From: Rahnella inusitata
GTDB lineage: Bacteria > Pseudomonadota > Gammaproteobacteria > Enterobacterales > Enterobacteriaceae
NCBI RefSeq assembly: GCF_003263515.1
Contig: NZ_JYDE01000006.1
Coordinates: 62,001-126,000, forward strand
Length of the DNA: 64,000 nucleotides
Direction of reading: 5' to 3'
Shown: one piece after another, positions 1 to 8,022 of the stretch
How the letters are laid out: every line of letters begins with the position of its first letter
Numbering within the stretch: the stretch's first letter is position 1
The notes under the pieces: generated by a model
The model's input: the letters and a program-made list of their open reading frames with translations, nothing else
The model's database searches: none
What the model was told of the DNA's origin: nothing
Made by a program: the position numbers and the translations under genes

Positions 1-20
1 TGTTGCTTTACTTTGCTCAT
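1..20 (-). CDS. treB: treB, trehalose PTS permease, 5' end only
   Basis: Only the first six codons plus two bases lie in the window, reading MSKVKQ on the minus strand. E. coli TreB, the trehalose-specific EIIBC of the phosphotransferase system, starts in nearly the same way, and it lies directly downstream of treR in E. coli as here. A purine-rich ribosome binding site (AAGAAGG) precedes the ATG. The call rests on context (treR and a TreR-type operator beside it) more than on six residues. Confidence 0.6.
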
Positions 21-94
21 GAAAAAACCTTCTTGTTTTTAAATGCCGGTGTAGGGAACGGCTAAAGCATAGCGAAGGCGATGGGAATTTGTCT

Positions 95-106
95 GGGAAC
101 GTTCCC
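95..106. promoter_or_regulatory. TreR operator in front of treB
   Basis: A perfect palindrome, GGGAACGTTCCC, lies between treR and treB. It matches the operator type expected for the trehalose repressor TreR, a LacI-family dimer. On the minus strand it lies upstream of a possible -10 (TATGCT, 66-71) for treB. A CRP-like site (TGTGA plus a weak second half) lies at 112-127, so activation by cAMP-CRP and repression by TreR are both plausible. Site and spacing are seen; function is inferred. Confidence 0.75.
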
Positions 107-160
107 GGTTTTGCCGGGACGATCACAAAGTTTCTGTTTTCCATGCTCAGGGGAGGGGGT

Positions 161-1111
161 TCAGACCGCCAGTTTTCCGGGGACGATCAGCTGTTTTAAG
201 GTCGCGGAGCCGTCGAGTTGCGCCAGCAATTGTGTTGCTGCCGCCTCGCCGCCCGCGCCGTAGCCGAGTTCGACCGAACAAGATTCCGGAAACAGGAAAT
301 GCAGAAGCGGGTTATTGCCGATGCCGCACACCTGCACGCCGGTGATCTGCTGCTGTTGCAGGTATTTTTGTGCGCCGATGGCGATGGTATCAGAGGCGCA
401 GATCACCGCTTCAATCCGGCTTTCCAGTAGCTGCGGCAGCAGGTCGAAACCGCTCTGATAGGTCAGCTCGCCGAGCACCAAGTGCGGCGTCAGGCCGTTT
501 TCTTCGCAGAATGCCTGATACGCCTGACTGCGCTTCTGGCCGGTGGTGGTGTCATGGGGGGATACGCCGATAAAGCCGATGGAACGGATGTTTTGTGCCA
601 GCAGCTTTTGCATCAGCAACTGCACCGCACCCGCATCGTCGTAACACACCGAAGATAAGCCCGGCATTTCACGTGCCAGCATCACCAGTTTGTCTTTCCA
701 CGGCATCAGTATCTGCGGGGATAAACCGGTAAAACCAAACAGCACCACGCCGTCGATATTGCGCTGCCTGAGCACCTGCAAATGTTCTTTCACGCGCTCG
801 GCGCTGAATTGGCTTTCCAGTACGATCGGGTCATAACCCTGTTGATAAAACAGCGGCAGCATGGCGCGTACCGCCTGATTTTCGGAGGGAGAATCAAGGC
901 GCGAGACGATAATCGCCACGATTTTATCGCTGAAACCGCGCATCGCCCGCGCCGATTTCGACGGGCTGAAATGCTCCTGCTCAATGACCTGCAGCACCCG
1001 CTCCCGGGTCTGCGGGCTGACGTTGCCTTCGTTATTTAACACGCGGGAAACGGTGGATTTCCCCACGCCGCTCAGGCGGGCAATATCATTGATGGTCAGG
1101 CGATTTTGCAT
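161..1111 (-). CDS. treR: TreR, LacI-family trehalose operon repressor
   Basis: This 316-residue LacI-family protein is the trehalose repressor; E. coli TreR has 315 residues. The N-terminal helix-turn-helix (about residues 5-32, with TINDIARLSGVGKSTVSRVL) and the linker motif SPSKSARAMRG are almost identical to TreR. The rest is a periplasmic-binding-protein-like effector domain, which in E. coli binds trehalose-6-phosphate. It lies upstream of treB in the same orientation and is divergent from mgtA, as in E. coli. A palindromic operator lies just past its stop codon, in front of treB. Confidence 0.95.
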   Translation of the reverse strand: MQNRLTINDIARLSGVGKSTVSRVLNNEGNVSPQTRERVLQVIEQEHFSPSKSARAMRGFSDKIVAIIVSRLDSPSENQAVRAMLPLFYQQGYDPIVLESQFSAERVKEHLQVLRQRNIDGVVLFGFTGLSPQILMPWKDKLVMLAREMPGLSSVCYDDAGAVQLLMQKLLAQNIRSIGFIGVSPHDTTTGQKRSQAYQAFCEENGLTPHLVLGELTYQSGFDLLPQLLESRIEAVICASDTIAIGAQKYLQQQQITGVQVCGIGNNPLLHFLFPESCSVELGYGAGGEAAATQLLAQLDGSATLKQLIVPGKLAV

Positions 1112-1147
1112 GGTTTGTATAATTATTTTGTATGGTTAAGTTGATCA

Positions 1148-1182
1148 GGTTTAAAAATGGTTGCAGTTCACAGGCGTATACT
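1148..1182 (+). promoter_or_regulatory. PhoP box and -10 element of mgtA
   Basis: A direct repeat GGTTTA-N5-GGTTGC (1148-1164) with an 11-bp start-to-start interval fits the PhoP box (consensus (T/G)GTTTA-N5-(T/G)GTTTA). It is followed 12 bp later by a -10 hexamer TATACT (1177-1182). That spacing is the one described for directly PhoP-activated promoters such as mgtA. Transcription would start near 1189. The second half-site is degenerate (4 of 6 positions). Confidence 0.7.
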
Positions 1183-1188
1183 CCGCTC

Positions 1189-1475
1189 AAATATCGAAGT
1201 TGCGCAATAGCAAACCGATACCCTAACGGATTTTCCTGCCCGATGCGTATGAATTTCCAAACCGTTCCTTACCGGAGGTGAAAACCCATGGAACCCGACC
1301 CCAATTCAGTAGGTCCGTTGTGATCCGGTAAGCACCCGCATTTTTGCTACTGCTTACCGTGACATTAAAAGTTATCAGGTAAGCGGTGGCGCACGTCTTT
1401 CGTTCGCGCCGTTTTTGTAAACCCTTTTGCCATGTCTTCGGCAGCTTTGCCGTGGACGCAACAAAGGTGCGAATC
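1189..1475 (+). promoter_or_regulatory. mgtA 5' leader (Mg2+-responsive RNA)
   Basis: About 287 nt separate the predicted start site from mgtA, similar to the long leader of E. coli and Salmonella mgtA. The leader holds an MgtL-like peptide ORF and three mutually complementary strands: GGTAAGCA at 1327-1334, TGCTTACC at 1351-1358 and GGTAAGC at 1378-1384. The middle strand can pair with either neighbour, which would give two exclusive hairpins. The first strand begins four bases after the leader-peptide stop, so translation could choose between the folds. Leader class is known; the precise switch here is inferred. Confidence 0.75.
1288..1323 (+). CDS. mgtL: MgtL-like leader peptide, MEPDPNSVGPL
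   Basis: An 11-codon ORF in the mgtA leader has a strong ribosome binding site (GGAGGTG, 1275-1280). It encodes MEPDPNSVGPL. The MEPDP start is the same as in enterobacterial MgtL, whose Glu-Pro-Asp-Pro run destabilises translating ribosomes at low Mg2+ and lets transcription run into mgtA. The later prolines and the basic tail of the E. coli and Salmonella peptide are missing. Position, Shine-Dalgarno site and conserved start support a real gene. Confidence 0.8.
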   Translation: MEPDPNSVGPL

Positions 1476-4175
1476 ATGTTCAAAAATTTCACTTCCCGGC
1501 TGCTCAGCGCGCTCAGCCGTAATTTACCGCGCCGCTTAGTCCGCCGTGATCCGATGCTCGAAAATGTGTCAGTCCGCGCCGCACAGGCTGTGCCTGCCGC
1601 GATGGCCGCGCATTGTCAGGCCTGCGCACGCGCTACTGAAGACCAGCTGTATCTGCAATTTGGCAGCCATCCCGAAGGGCTGACCGGACCGGAAGCGGAC
1701 GCCATCCGTGAAGTTTCCGGCCTGAACCAGACCGGCGATCAGCAGCCAGCGCCATGGTGGGTGCATCTGTGGCACTGCTACCGCAATCCTTTCAACCTGC
1801 TGCTAACCGTGCTCGGTCTGGTGTCTTACGCCACTGACGATCTGACGGCGGCGCTGGTGATCGGTGCGATGGTGTTTATTTCCACCTTTATGCACTTCAT
1901 TCAGGAAGCGCGCTCCAACAAAGCCGCCGATGCGCTGAAAGCGATGGTCAGCAACACCGCCACCGTACTGCGCAGCGACGCACAAACCGGGCGCAGCGAA
2001 ACGGTGGAAATCGCCATCAGCCAGCTGGTGCCGGGTGACCTGATCAAACTCTCGGCGGGGGATATGATCCCGGCGGATCTGCGCATTCTTTCCGCCAAGG
2101 ATCTGTTTATCAGCCAGGCCGCACTGACCGGTGAATCCCTGCCGGTGGAAAAGCACGCCTGCGAAAAGAAACCCATCGCAAACGATCCGCTGGAACTCAA
2201 CACGCTGTGCTTTATGGGCACCAACGTGGTCAGCGGTACGGCGATCGCGATGGTGATCGCGACCGGCAGCAAAACCTGGTTCGGCCAGCTTGCCGAGCGT
2301 GTGGTGCAGGAAGACACTCAGCCGAACGCCTTTCAGGCCGGGATCAGCAAAGTCAGCTGGCTGCTGATCCGCTTTATGATGGTGATGACGCCGGTGGTGC
2401 TGGTGATCAACGGTTACACCAAAGGCGACTGGTGGGAGGCGGCGCTGTTTGCGCTCTCCGTGGCGGTCGGGCTGACGCCGGAAATGTTGCCGATGATCGT
2501 CACTTCCACGCTGGCCAAAGGCGCGGTGAAACTGTCGCGTCAGAAAGTGATCGTCAAACGTCTGGACGCCATCCAGAATTTTGGCGCGATGGACATTCTC
2601 TGCACCGACAAAACCGGGACGCTGACGCAGGACAAAATCGTGCTGGAACGCCACACCGATGTGCTCGGCGTGACCAGTGACGATGTGCTGCATCTGGCGT
2701 GGCTCAACAGCCATTATCAGACCGGGCTTAAAAATCTGCTCGATGTGGCGGTGCTGGATGCAGGCGATATCGCGACCGCGCATAACTCGCTGAAAGTGGA
2801 TGAGATCCCGTTCGATTTCGATCGCCGCCGCATGTCCGTGGTGGTCGCTGAGAACGATCAAAACCATCGCCTGATTTGCAAAGGCGCGCTGGAAGAGATG
2901 CTGTCGATTTGTACGCTGGTGCAGCTCAACGGTGAGATTGTGCCGCTGACCGATGCGCTGCTGACGCGGATCCGCCGCATCACGGACGACCTTAATCAGC
3001 AGGGGCTGCGCGTGGTGGCCGTCGCGCACAAAGTGATGCCTGCGCGCACGGTGGGTTACGGCGTGCCCGATGAATCCAGCCTGATTCTGGCCGGATATAT
3101 CGCGTTCCTCGATCCGCCAAAAGAGAGCACCGCTCCGGCGCTGGCAGCGTTACAGCGTAAAGGCGTGACCGTCAAAATTCTCACCGGCGATAACCCGCTG
3201 GTGGCGCGTAAAGTGTGCAAAGACGTTGGCCTTAAAGTCGATACGGTGCTGACGGGCAGTGATATTGATGAACTGGATGACGTGCAGCTGTTGCGCGTCG
3301 CCCGCGAAACCACCGTGTTCGCCAAACTGACCCCGATGCACAAAGAGCGCATCGTACGCGTGCTGCGTGGCGAAGGCCACGTGGTTGGATTTATGGGGGA
3401 TGGCATCAACGACGCGCCTGCGCTACGAGCGGCGGATATCGGGATTTCGGTCGATTCGGCGGTGGATATCGCCAAAGAAGCGGCGGACATTATCCTGCTG
3501 GAAAAAAGCCTGATGGTATTGGAGCAGGGCGTGACAGAAGGGCGCAGAACCTTCGCCAATATGCTGAAATACATCAAAATGACTGCCAGTTCCAACTTTG
3601 GTAACGTGTTCAGCGTGCTGGTTGCCAGCGCCTTTCTGCCGTTCCTGCCAATGTTGCCGCTGCATCTGTTAATTCAGAACCTGATTTACGATGTCTCTCA
3701 GGTGGCGATCCCGTTTGATAACGTCGATGAAGAGCAGCTGGCGAAACCGCAGCGCTGGAACGCCGGTGATATCGGCCGCTTTATGGTGTTCTTTGGTCCG
3801 ATCAGCTCCGTATTCGACATTCTCACCTTCAGCCTGATGTGGTGGGTCTTTAAAGCCAATACCGTTGAAGCGCAGACGCTGTTCCAGTCCGGCTGGTTCA
3901 TTGAAGGGCTGCTGTCGCAGACGCTGATTGTCCACATGATCCGCACCCGTAAAGTGCCGTTCATCCAGAGCCGCGCCTCATGGCCGCTGTGCATCATGAC
4001 GCTGATGGTGGTGGTCACCGGCATCGCGTTGATCTACTCGCCGGTTGCCGGATTCCTGCAACTGCAGGCGCTGCCGCTGAGCTATTTCCCGTGGCTGATC
4101 GCGATTCTGGCGGGCTACATGGTGCTGACTCAGTGTGTCAAAGGCTGGTTCGTGCGCCGCTACGGCTGGCAGTAA
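1476..4175 (+). CDS. mgtA: MgtA, magnesium-importing P-type ATPase
   Basis: This 899-residue inner-membrane P3B-type ATPase imports Mg2+ at the cost of ATP. E. coli MgtA is also about 900 residues and collinear. The phosphorylation motif DKTGTLT has its aspartate near residue 378, the TGES motif of the A-domain is present, and the hinge motif GDGINDAPA lies near residue 642. The C terminus ends YGWQ as in E. coli. The start (MFKNF) was chosen by homology and has AAAGGTG upstream; an upstream in-frame start at 1386 lies inside the leader RNA. Control by PhoP and by the leader is expected. Confidence 0.97.
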   Translation: MFKNFTSRLLSALSRNLPRRLVRRDPMLENVSVRAAQAVPAAMAAHCQACARATEDQLYLQFGSHPEGLTGPEADAIREVSGLNQTGDQQPAPWWVHLWHCYRNPFNLLLTVLGLVSYATDDLTAALVIGAMVFISTFMHFIQEARSNKAADALKAMVSNTATVLRSDAQTGRSETVEIAISQLVPGDLIKLSAGDMIPADLRILSAKDLFISQAALTGESLPVEKHACEKKPIANDPLELNTLCFMGTNVVSGTAIAMVIATGSKTWFGQLAERVVQEDTQPNAFQAGISKVSWLLIRFMMVMTPVVLVINGYTKGDWWEAALFALSVAVGLTPEMLPMIVTSTLAKGAVKLSRQKVIVKRLDAIQNFGAMDILCTDKTGTLTQDKIVLERHTDVLGVTSDDVLHLAWLNSHYQTGLKNLLDVAVLDAGDIATAHNSLKVDEIPFDFDRRRMSVVVAENDQNHRLICKGALEEMLSICTLVQLNGEIVPLTDALLTRIRRITDDLNQQGLRVVAVAHKVMPARTVGYGVPDESSLILAGYIAFLDPPKESTAPALAALQRKGVTVKILTGDNPLVARKVCKDVGLKVDTVLTGSDIDELDDVQLLRVARETTVFAKLTPMHKERIVRVLRGEGHVVGFMGDGINDAPALRAADIGISVDSAVDIAKEAADIILLEKSLMVLEQGVTEGRRTFANMLKYIKMTASSNFGNVFSVLVASAFLPFLPMLPLHLLIQNLIYDVSQVAIPFDNVDEEQLAKPQRWNAGDIGRFMVFFGPISSVFDILTFSLMWWVFKANTVEAQTLFQSGWFIEGLLSQTLIVHMIRTRKVPFIQSRASWPLCIMTLMVVVTGIALIYSPVAGFLQLQALPLSYFPWLIAILAGYMVLTQCVKGWFVRRYGWQ

Positions 4176-4192
4176 CCACTGCGATGTCACAG

Positions 4193-4230
4193 AAAGACGG
4201 TGATTGTTAACTCAGTCACCGTCTTTTTTT
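4193..4230 (+). terminator. Rho-independent terminator of mgtA
   Basis: An 11-bp perfect stem, AAAGACGGTGA paired with TCACCGTCTTT, is followed by a run of T residues 18 bases after the mgtA stop. Confidence 0.9.
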
Positions 4231-4304
4231 TCACCACCGGCTATAGTTATTCCTTTGTATTTCATTCATCTACGATGCTTGTCTTAATCTGAGGAATTTC
4301 ACCG

Positions 4305-6698
4305 ATGTTATTGCCTTTCCGCCGTACCCTTCTTGCAACGTCGCTTTTTCTCACCGCGTCCGCTCTGGCTGCACCGGCCGGAAATTTACCGCTGATGCCG
4401 TGGCCGCAGCAGGTGGAGGTCACCTCCCCGGCGGGCAAATTTGTGCTGACGGATGCTTTGCAGATCCAGGTCAGCGGCGACCAGTTGATGCCCGAAGTAA
4501 ACCGCTGGCGCGAACGGCTTGCCCGGCAAACCGGCTGGTATTTATTGCCTCAGGCCCAGGAAAACGCGGGCGGACAGGCCGCCGTTAACATCATCATCAA
4601 ACAAAAAGTGGCTGAACAGCCTGAACCGGACAGCGATGAAAGTTATCAGCTGACCGTGACGCCGCAGGGCGCGACGCTTACCGCTAATACCCGTTTCGGC
4701 GCAATGCGCGGCATGGAAACGCTGTTGCAGCTGGTGCAGAACGACGGCGAGAATACTTTTATTCCGCTGGTCAGCATTCATGACCTGCCGCGTTTTGCGT
4801 GGCGCGGCGTTCTGCTCGATTCCGCCCGTCACTTCCTGCCAGTCCCCGATATCAAACGCCAGCTCGACGGTATGGCGGCAGCGAAACTTAACGTCCTGCA
4901 CTGGCATCTGAGCGACGATCAGGGCTGGCGCTTTGAATCGCAGAAATATCCCAAATTGCAGGCGCTGGCGAGTGACGGACAGTTTTACACCGTTGCGCAG
5001 ATGAAAGAGGTGGTGGCTTACGCCACGAAGCTTGGGATCCGCGTGGTGCCGGAAATCGATATGCCGGGCCACGCTTCGGCGATTGCGGTGGCGTATCCCG
5101 AACTGCTGAGTGCGCCGGGACCTTACAAAATGGAACGATCCTGGGGCGTGCATGAACCGACGCTCGATCCGGGCAATGAAAAAGTCTACGCCTTTGCCGA
5201 TGCGCTGGTCGGCGAGCTGACGCAGATCTTCCCTGATCCGTACCTGCACATTGGCGGCGATGAAGTGGATGCGACGCAGTGGAAAAATTCGCAGCCGATT
5301 CAGGCGTTCATGAAAGAGAAGGGCATTGCCGATACGCACGCGTTGCAGGCCTATTTCAACACCCGGTTACAGGCGATCCTTCATCAGCATCAGCGCAAAA
5401 TGGTCGGCTGGGACGAGATCTTCCACCCGGATCTGCCGCACGACATTGTGATCCAGTCATGGCAGGGGCCGGACTCCCTCGGCGCCAGTGCGCAGAAGGG
5501 CTATCAGGGGATTTTGTCTACCGGCTTCTATCTCGATCAACCGCACAGTTCGGCCTATCACTATCGCAACGAAATTCTGCCGCAGCCGCTCGGTGTCGAT
5601 CAGAACGTCGCCGACGGCGAGAAAGCGCAAAGCTGGACATTCACCATGCCGCGCCTGAAAGGTAAACCGGTGGACGGCAGTTTCACGCTGATTGAAGGTA
5701 AAAACGGCTGGCGCGGGTTTATTGATTTCAAAGGAAAAACCCGCCGCGCGGTGCGTGATGTGGTGGTGAAAGACGACGGCAATGTCCGGTTTGCGGTCGA
5801 TACCTGGATGGGCGATACGCAACCGGTGCTGACGCTCAAAGACGGCAAACTCGGCGGCTATTTCATCATCGGCAATGCGCGGTATCCGGTCACCGGCAGC
5901 CCGCTCAGCGCCGTGCCTGACGGCCAGCCGCCGGTCGTGCCGGATGTGGCAGGAATGAAGAATATCCTCGGCGGTGAAGCAGCGCTGTGGCAGGAAAACA
6001 TCACCTCGCAGATTCTGGACATTAAACTCTGGCCGCGCGGTTTTGTGGTGGCTGAACGGTTGTGGTCGGCGCAGGACGTCAAAGATACGGGCAACATGTA
6101 TCAGCGGCTGGCAAAAATCGACGCCTGGTCAGTGGTATCGGCAGGGCTGCAACAGCACGCCGAAACCGCGCGGCTGATGACGCGCTTGTCAAACAGCGCT
6201 GATATCGCGCCGCTTCTGAGCTTCTCCACCGCACTCGAACCGGCGCAGTATTACACCCGTCAGCACATCAAATTCCAGGCGGGACATTACACCCAGGCCG
6301 AACCGCTGAACCGTCTGGCCGATGCGCTACCGGCGGAAAGCAACGCGGTGCGTGAATTGGGTACTCACGTCAGCGCGCTGGTGCAGGATCCGCAAAATGC
6401 ACAGGCGGCGCAGGCCGTGCGCTCTCAGCTTGAAAGCTGGCAGCGCAGCGCGGAGCAGGTGAAACCGGTGCTGGCGCAAAATTACGTGCTGAAACCGTTG
6501 CAGCCGGTAGCGCAGCAGCTCGGCGCATTGTCGGCAAATGGCCTGATCTGGCTGGAGAAACTGCAAAAAGGCGAAACGCTGAACGCGCAGGAACGCCAGC
6601 AGGCGCAGTCGCAACTCGACGACGCAGCCAAAGTGCAGGACGAAGTGGTGCTCGTGGTGGTGTATCCGCTGGAGAAATTACTGGCGGGTGTGAAGTAA
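4305..6698 (+). CDS. GH20 beta-N-acetylhexosaminidase, secreted
   Basis: This 797-residue protein has a signal peptide (MLLPFRRTLLATSLFLTASA) and a glycoside hydrolase family 20 catalytic domain. It would remove terminal N-acetylglucosamine (or GalNAc) from chito-oligosaccharides or glycans in the periplasm or outside the cell. The family's substrate-assisted Asp-Glu pair is seen in HIGGDEVD (D319, E320). WHLSDDQGWR and the N-terminal GH20b domain are also present. A segment from about residue 430 to 530 with beta-rich character interrupts the barrel. It stands alone between mgtA and alx. The exact substrate cannot be read from sequence. Confidence 0.9.
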   Translation: MLLPFRRTLLATSLFLTASALAAPAGNLPLMPWPQQVEVTSPAGKFVLTDALQIQVSGDQLMPEVNRWRERLARQTGWYLLPQAQENAGGQAAVNIIIKQKVAEQPEPDSDESYQLTVTPQGATLTANTRFGAMRGMETLLQLVQNDGENTFIPLVSIHDLPRFAWRGVLLDSARHFLPVPDIKRQLDGMAAAKLNVLHWHLSDDQGWRFESQKYPKLQALASDGQFYTVAQMKEVVAYATKLGIRVVPEIDMPGHASAIAVAYPELLSAPGPYKMERSWGVHEPTLDPGNEKVYAFADALVGELTQIFPDPYLHIGGDEVDATQWKNSQPIQAFMKEKGIADTHALQAYFNTRLQAILHQHQRKMVGWDEIFHPDLPHDIVIQSWQGPDSLGASAQKGYQGILSTGFYLDQPHSSAYHYRNEILPQPLGVDQNVADGEKAQSWTFTMPRLKGKPVDGSFTLIEGKNGWRGFIDFKGKTRRAVRDVVVKDDGNVRFAVDTWMGDTQPVLTLKDGKLGGYFIIGNARYPVTGSPLSAVPDGQPPVVPDVAGMKNILGGEAALWQENITSQILDIKLWPRGFVVAERLWSAQDVKDTGNMYQRLAKIDAWSVVSAGLQQHAETARLMTRLSNSADIAPLLSFSTALEPAQYYTRQHIKFQAGHYTQAEPLNRLADALPAESNAVRELGTHVSALVQDPQNAQAAQAVRSQLESWQRSAEQVKPVLAQNYVLKPLQPVAQQLGALSANGLIWLEKLQKGETLNAQERQQAQSQLDDAAKVQDEVVLVVVYPLEKLLAGVK

Positions 6699-6713
6699 CG
6701 TGGTTGCGTAAAA

Positions 6714-6749
6714 CAAAAAAGCGCGACCGGTGAAGCGGCCGCGCTTTTT
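6714..6749. terminator. Bidirectional terminator, hexosaminidase/alx
   Basis: A GC-rich stem (GCGCG-a-CCG paired with CGG-c-CGCGC) is flanked by A residues on one side and T residues on the other. It lies between two convergent genes. Confidence 0.85.
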
Positions 6750-6762
6750 ATTCAATCTGTCG

Positions 6763-7734
6763 TTACGAATGACCGGCTTTCTGACGATCGTTGCGACGGT
6801 TCACCCAGGTATTAATGAGCAGGGTGACGATCAGAATCGTAGCGATCACGCCAAGCGACACGCCCACCGGAATGTGGAACACGTCGAGCAGCAGCATCTT
6901 GATACCGATGAAAATTAAGATCACTGCCAGACCGTATTTCAGCATCGAGAAACGTTCTGCCACGCCCGCCAACAGGAAGTACATCGCACGCAGGCCGAGG
7001 ATCGCAAACAGGTTCGACGTCAGCACGATGAACGGGTCAGTGGTCACGGCGAAGATCGCCGGAATGCTGTCGACTGCGAAAATCACGTCACTCAGCTCGA
7101 CCATAATCAGCACCAGCAGCAACGGTGTCGCAAACAAAATACCGTTGCGGCGCACGAAGAATTTCTCGCCATGCAATTCATCGGTCATACGCATTTTACT
7201 GCGCAGCCAGCGGATCATCGGTTTCTCACCGACCTCGCCGTCGTCTTCTTTGGTCAGCGCCATCTTGATGCCGGTAAACAGCAGGAACGCGCCGAAGACG
7301 TACAGGATCCAACTAAACTGACCGACCAGCCAGCTGCCGGCGAAAATCATACCGGTACGCAGAACAATGGCGCCGAGCACGCCGTAAATCAGTACGCGGC
7401 GTTGCAGGTTTGCCGGGATGGAGAAATAACTGAACAGGATCAGCCAGACGAAGACGTTATCCACCGCCAGCGCTTTTTCCAGCAGATAACCGGTCAGGAA
7501 CATGGTCGCCTGCGCGTCCGCCACTTCGCGACCGACTTCGCCGTTGAGATACCACCAGAAGCCGAAGTTAAACAGCAGCGACAGTCCAATCCACACCAGC
7601 GACCAGATGGCCGCACTTTTCATGGTCATGACCTGCGCACCTTTGCGCCCCTGCAACAGCAGGTCGAAGGCGAGCATAATCACCACCACCACAGCAAACG
7701 CGCCCCACAACATCGGGTTGCCCACTGAATTCAT
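6763..7734 (-). CDS. alx: Alx, TerC-family membrane protein (Mn2+ export)
   Basis: This 323-residue TerC-family inner-membrane protein matches E. coli Alx (321 residues) along its length, for example [12 protein letters not shown] and [19 protein letters not shown], whose acidic residues lie in membrane segments. Alx is induced at high pH and by manganese and is linked to Mn2+ export. The start MNSVGN was picked by homology. An ATG one codon earlier (7737) sits closer to the GGAGGA site and may be the true start. The gene follows a yybP-ykoY riboswitch, which fits Mn2+ or pH control. Confidence 0.93.
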   Translation of the reverse strand: MNSVGNPMLWGAFAVVVVIMLAFDLLLQGRKGAQVMTMKSAAIWSLVWIGLSLLFNFGFWWYLNGEVGREVADAQATMFLTGYLLEKALAVDNVFVWLILFSYFSIPANLQRRVLIYGVLGAIVLRTGMIFAGSWLVGQFSWILYVFGAFLLFTGIKMALTKEDDGEVGEKPMIRWLRSKMRMTDELHGEKFFVRRNGILFATPLLLVLIMVELSDVIFAVDSIPAIFAVTTDPFIVLTSNLFAILGLRAMYFLLAGVAERFSMLKYGLAVILIFIGIKMLLLDVFHIPVGVSLGVIATILIVTLLINTWVNRRNDRQKAGHS

Positions 7735-7737
7735 CAT

Positions 7738-7968
7738 TACGTTGTCCTCCGAAAAAACATCAAAAAAAAACGGCCAGCGTCGGAAGACGTTAGCCGCTCT
7801 CTCTGAGCTATAAGCAACCTCGCCTTCCGGCAAGGTCTCACTTACAAAAAATCCTCTTTTAAAAAGATTTTTTGCCCCGGTAACCGGGTGACTGAGACGG
7901 CGTTTTAACGCGGGTCCAGACACCGTAATGACGATTATCCGACGAAGAAGTTACTCCCCTTTGCAGGT
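7738..7968 (-). ncRNA. yybP-ykoY riboswitch, alx leader (SraF/PRE)
   Basis: The leader of alx contains the family's hallmark entry GGGGAGTAACTTCTTCGTC (from 7959 leftwards on the minus strand). The second conserved block, GTGAGACCTTGCCGG, lies near 7826-7840. The family senses Mn2+, and in E. coli this RNA (SraF, PRE) also responds to alkaline pH during transcription. Aptamer and expression platform together span from the promoter to the GGAGGA ribosome binding site. Confidence 0.9.
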
Positions 7969-7971
7969 TGA

Positions 7972-8000
7972 AAATTAATTCAAAGTGTTACTGCTGTCAA
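7972..8000 (-). promoter_or_regulatory. Sigma-70 promoter of alx
   Basis: On the minus strand a consensus -35 TTGACA (8000-7995) is followed after 17 bp by TAATTT (7977-7972). Transcription would start just before the riboswitch aptamer. The -35 is one arm of an inverted repeat TGTCAA-N4-TTGACA (7995-8010). Confidence 0.7.
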
Positions 8001-8022
8001 CATTTTGACATATCTTTGCACA

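Noticed and set aside
1803-3029. A 408-codon minus-strand open frame inside mgtA
   Set aside because: Shadow of MgtA; the product is His/Gln/Arg-rich and matches no family.
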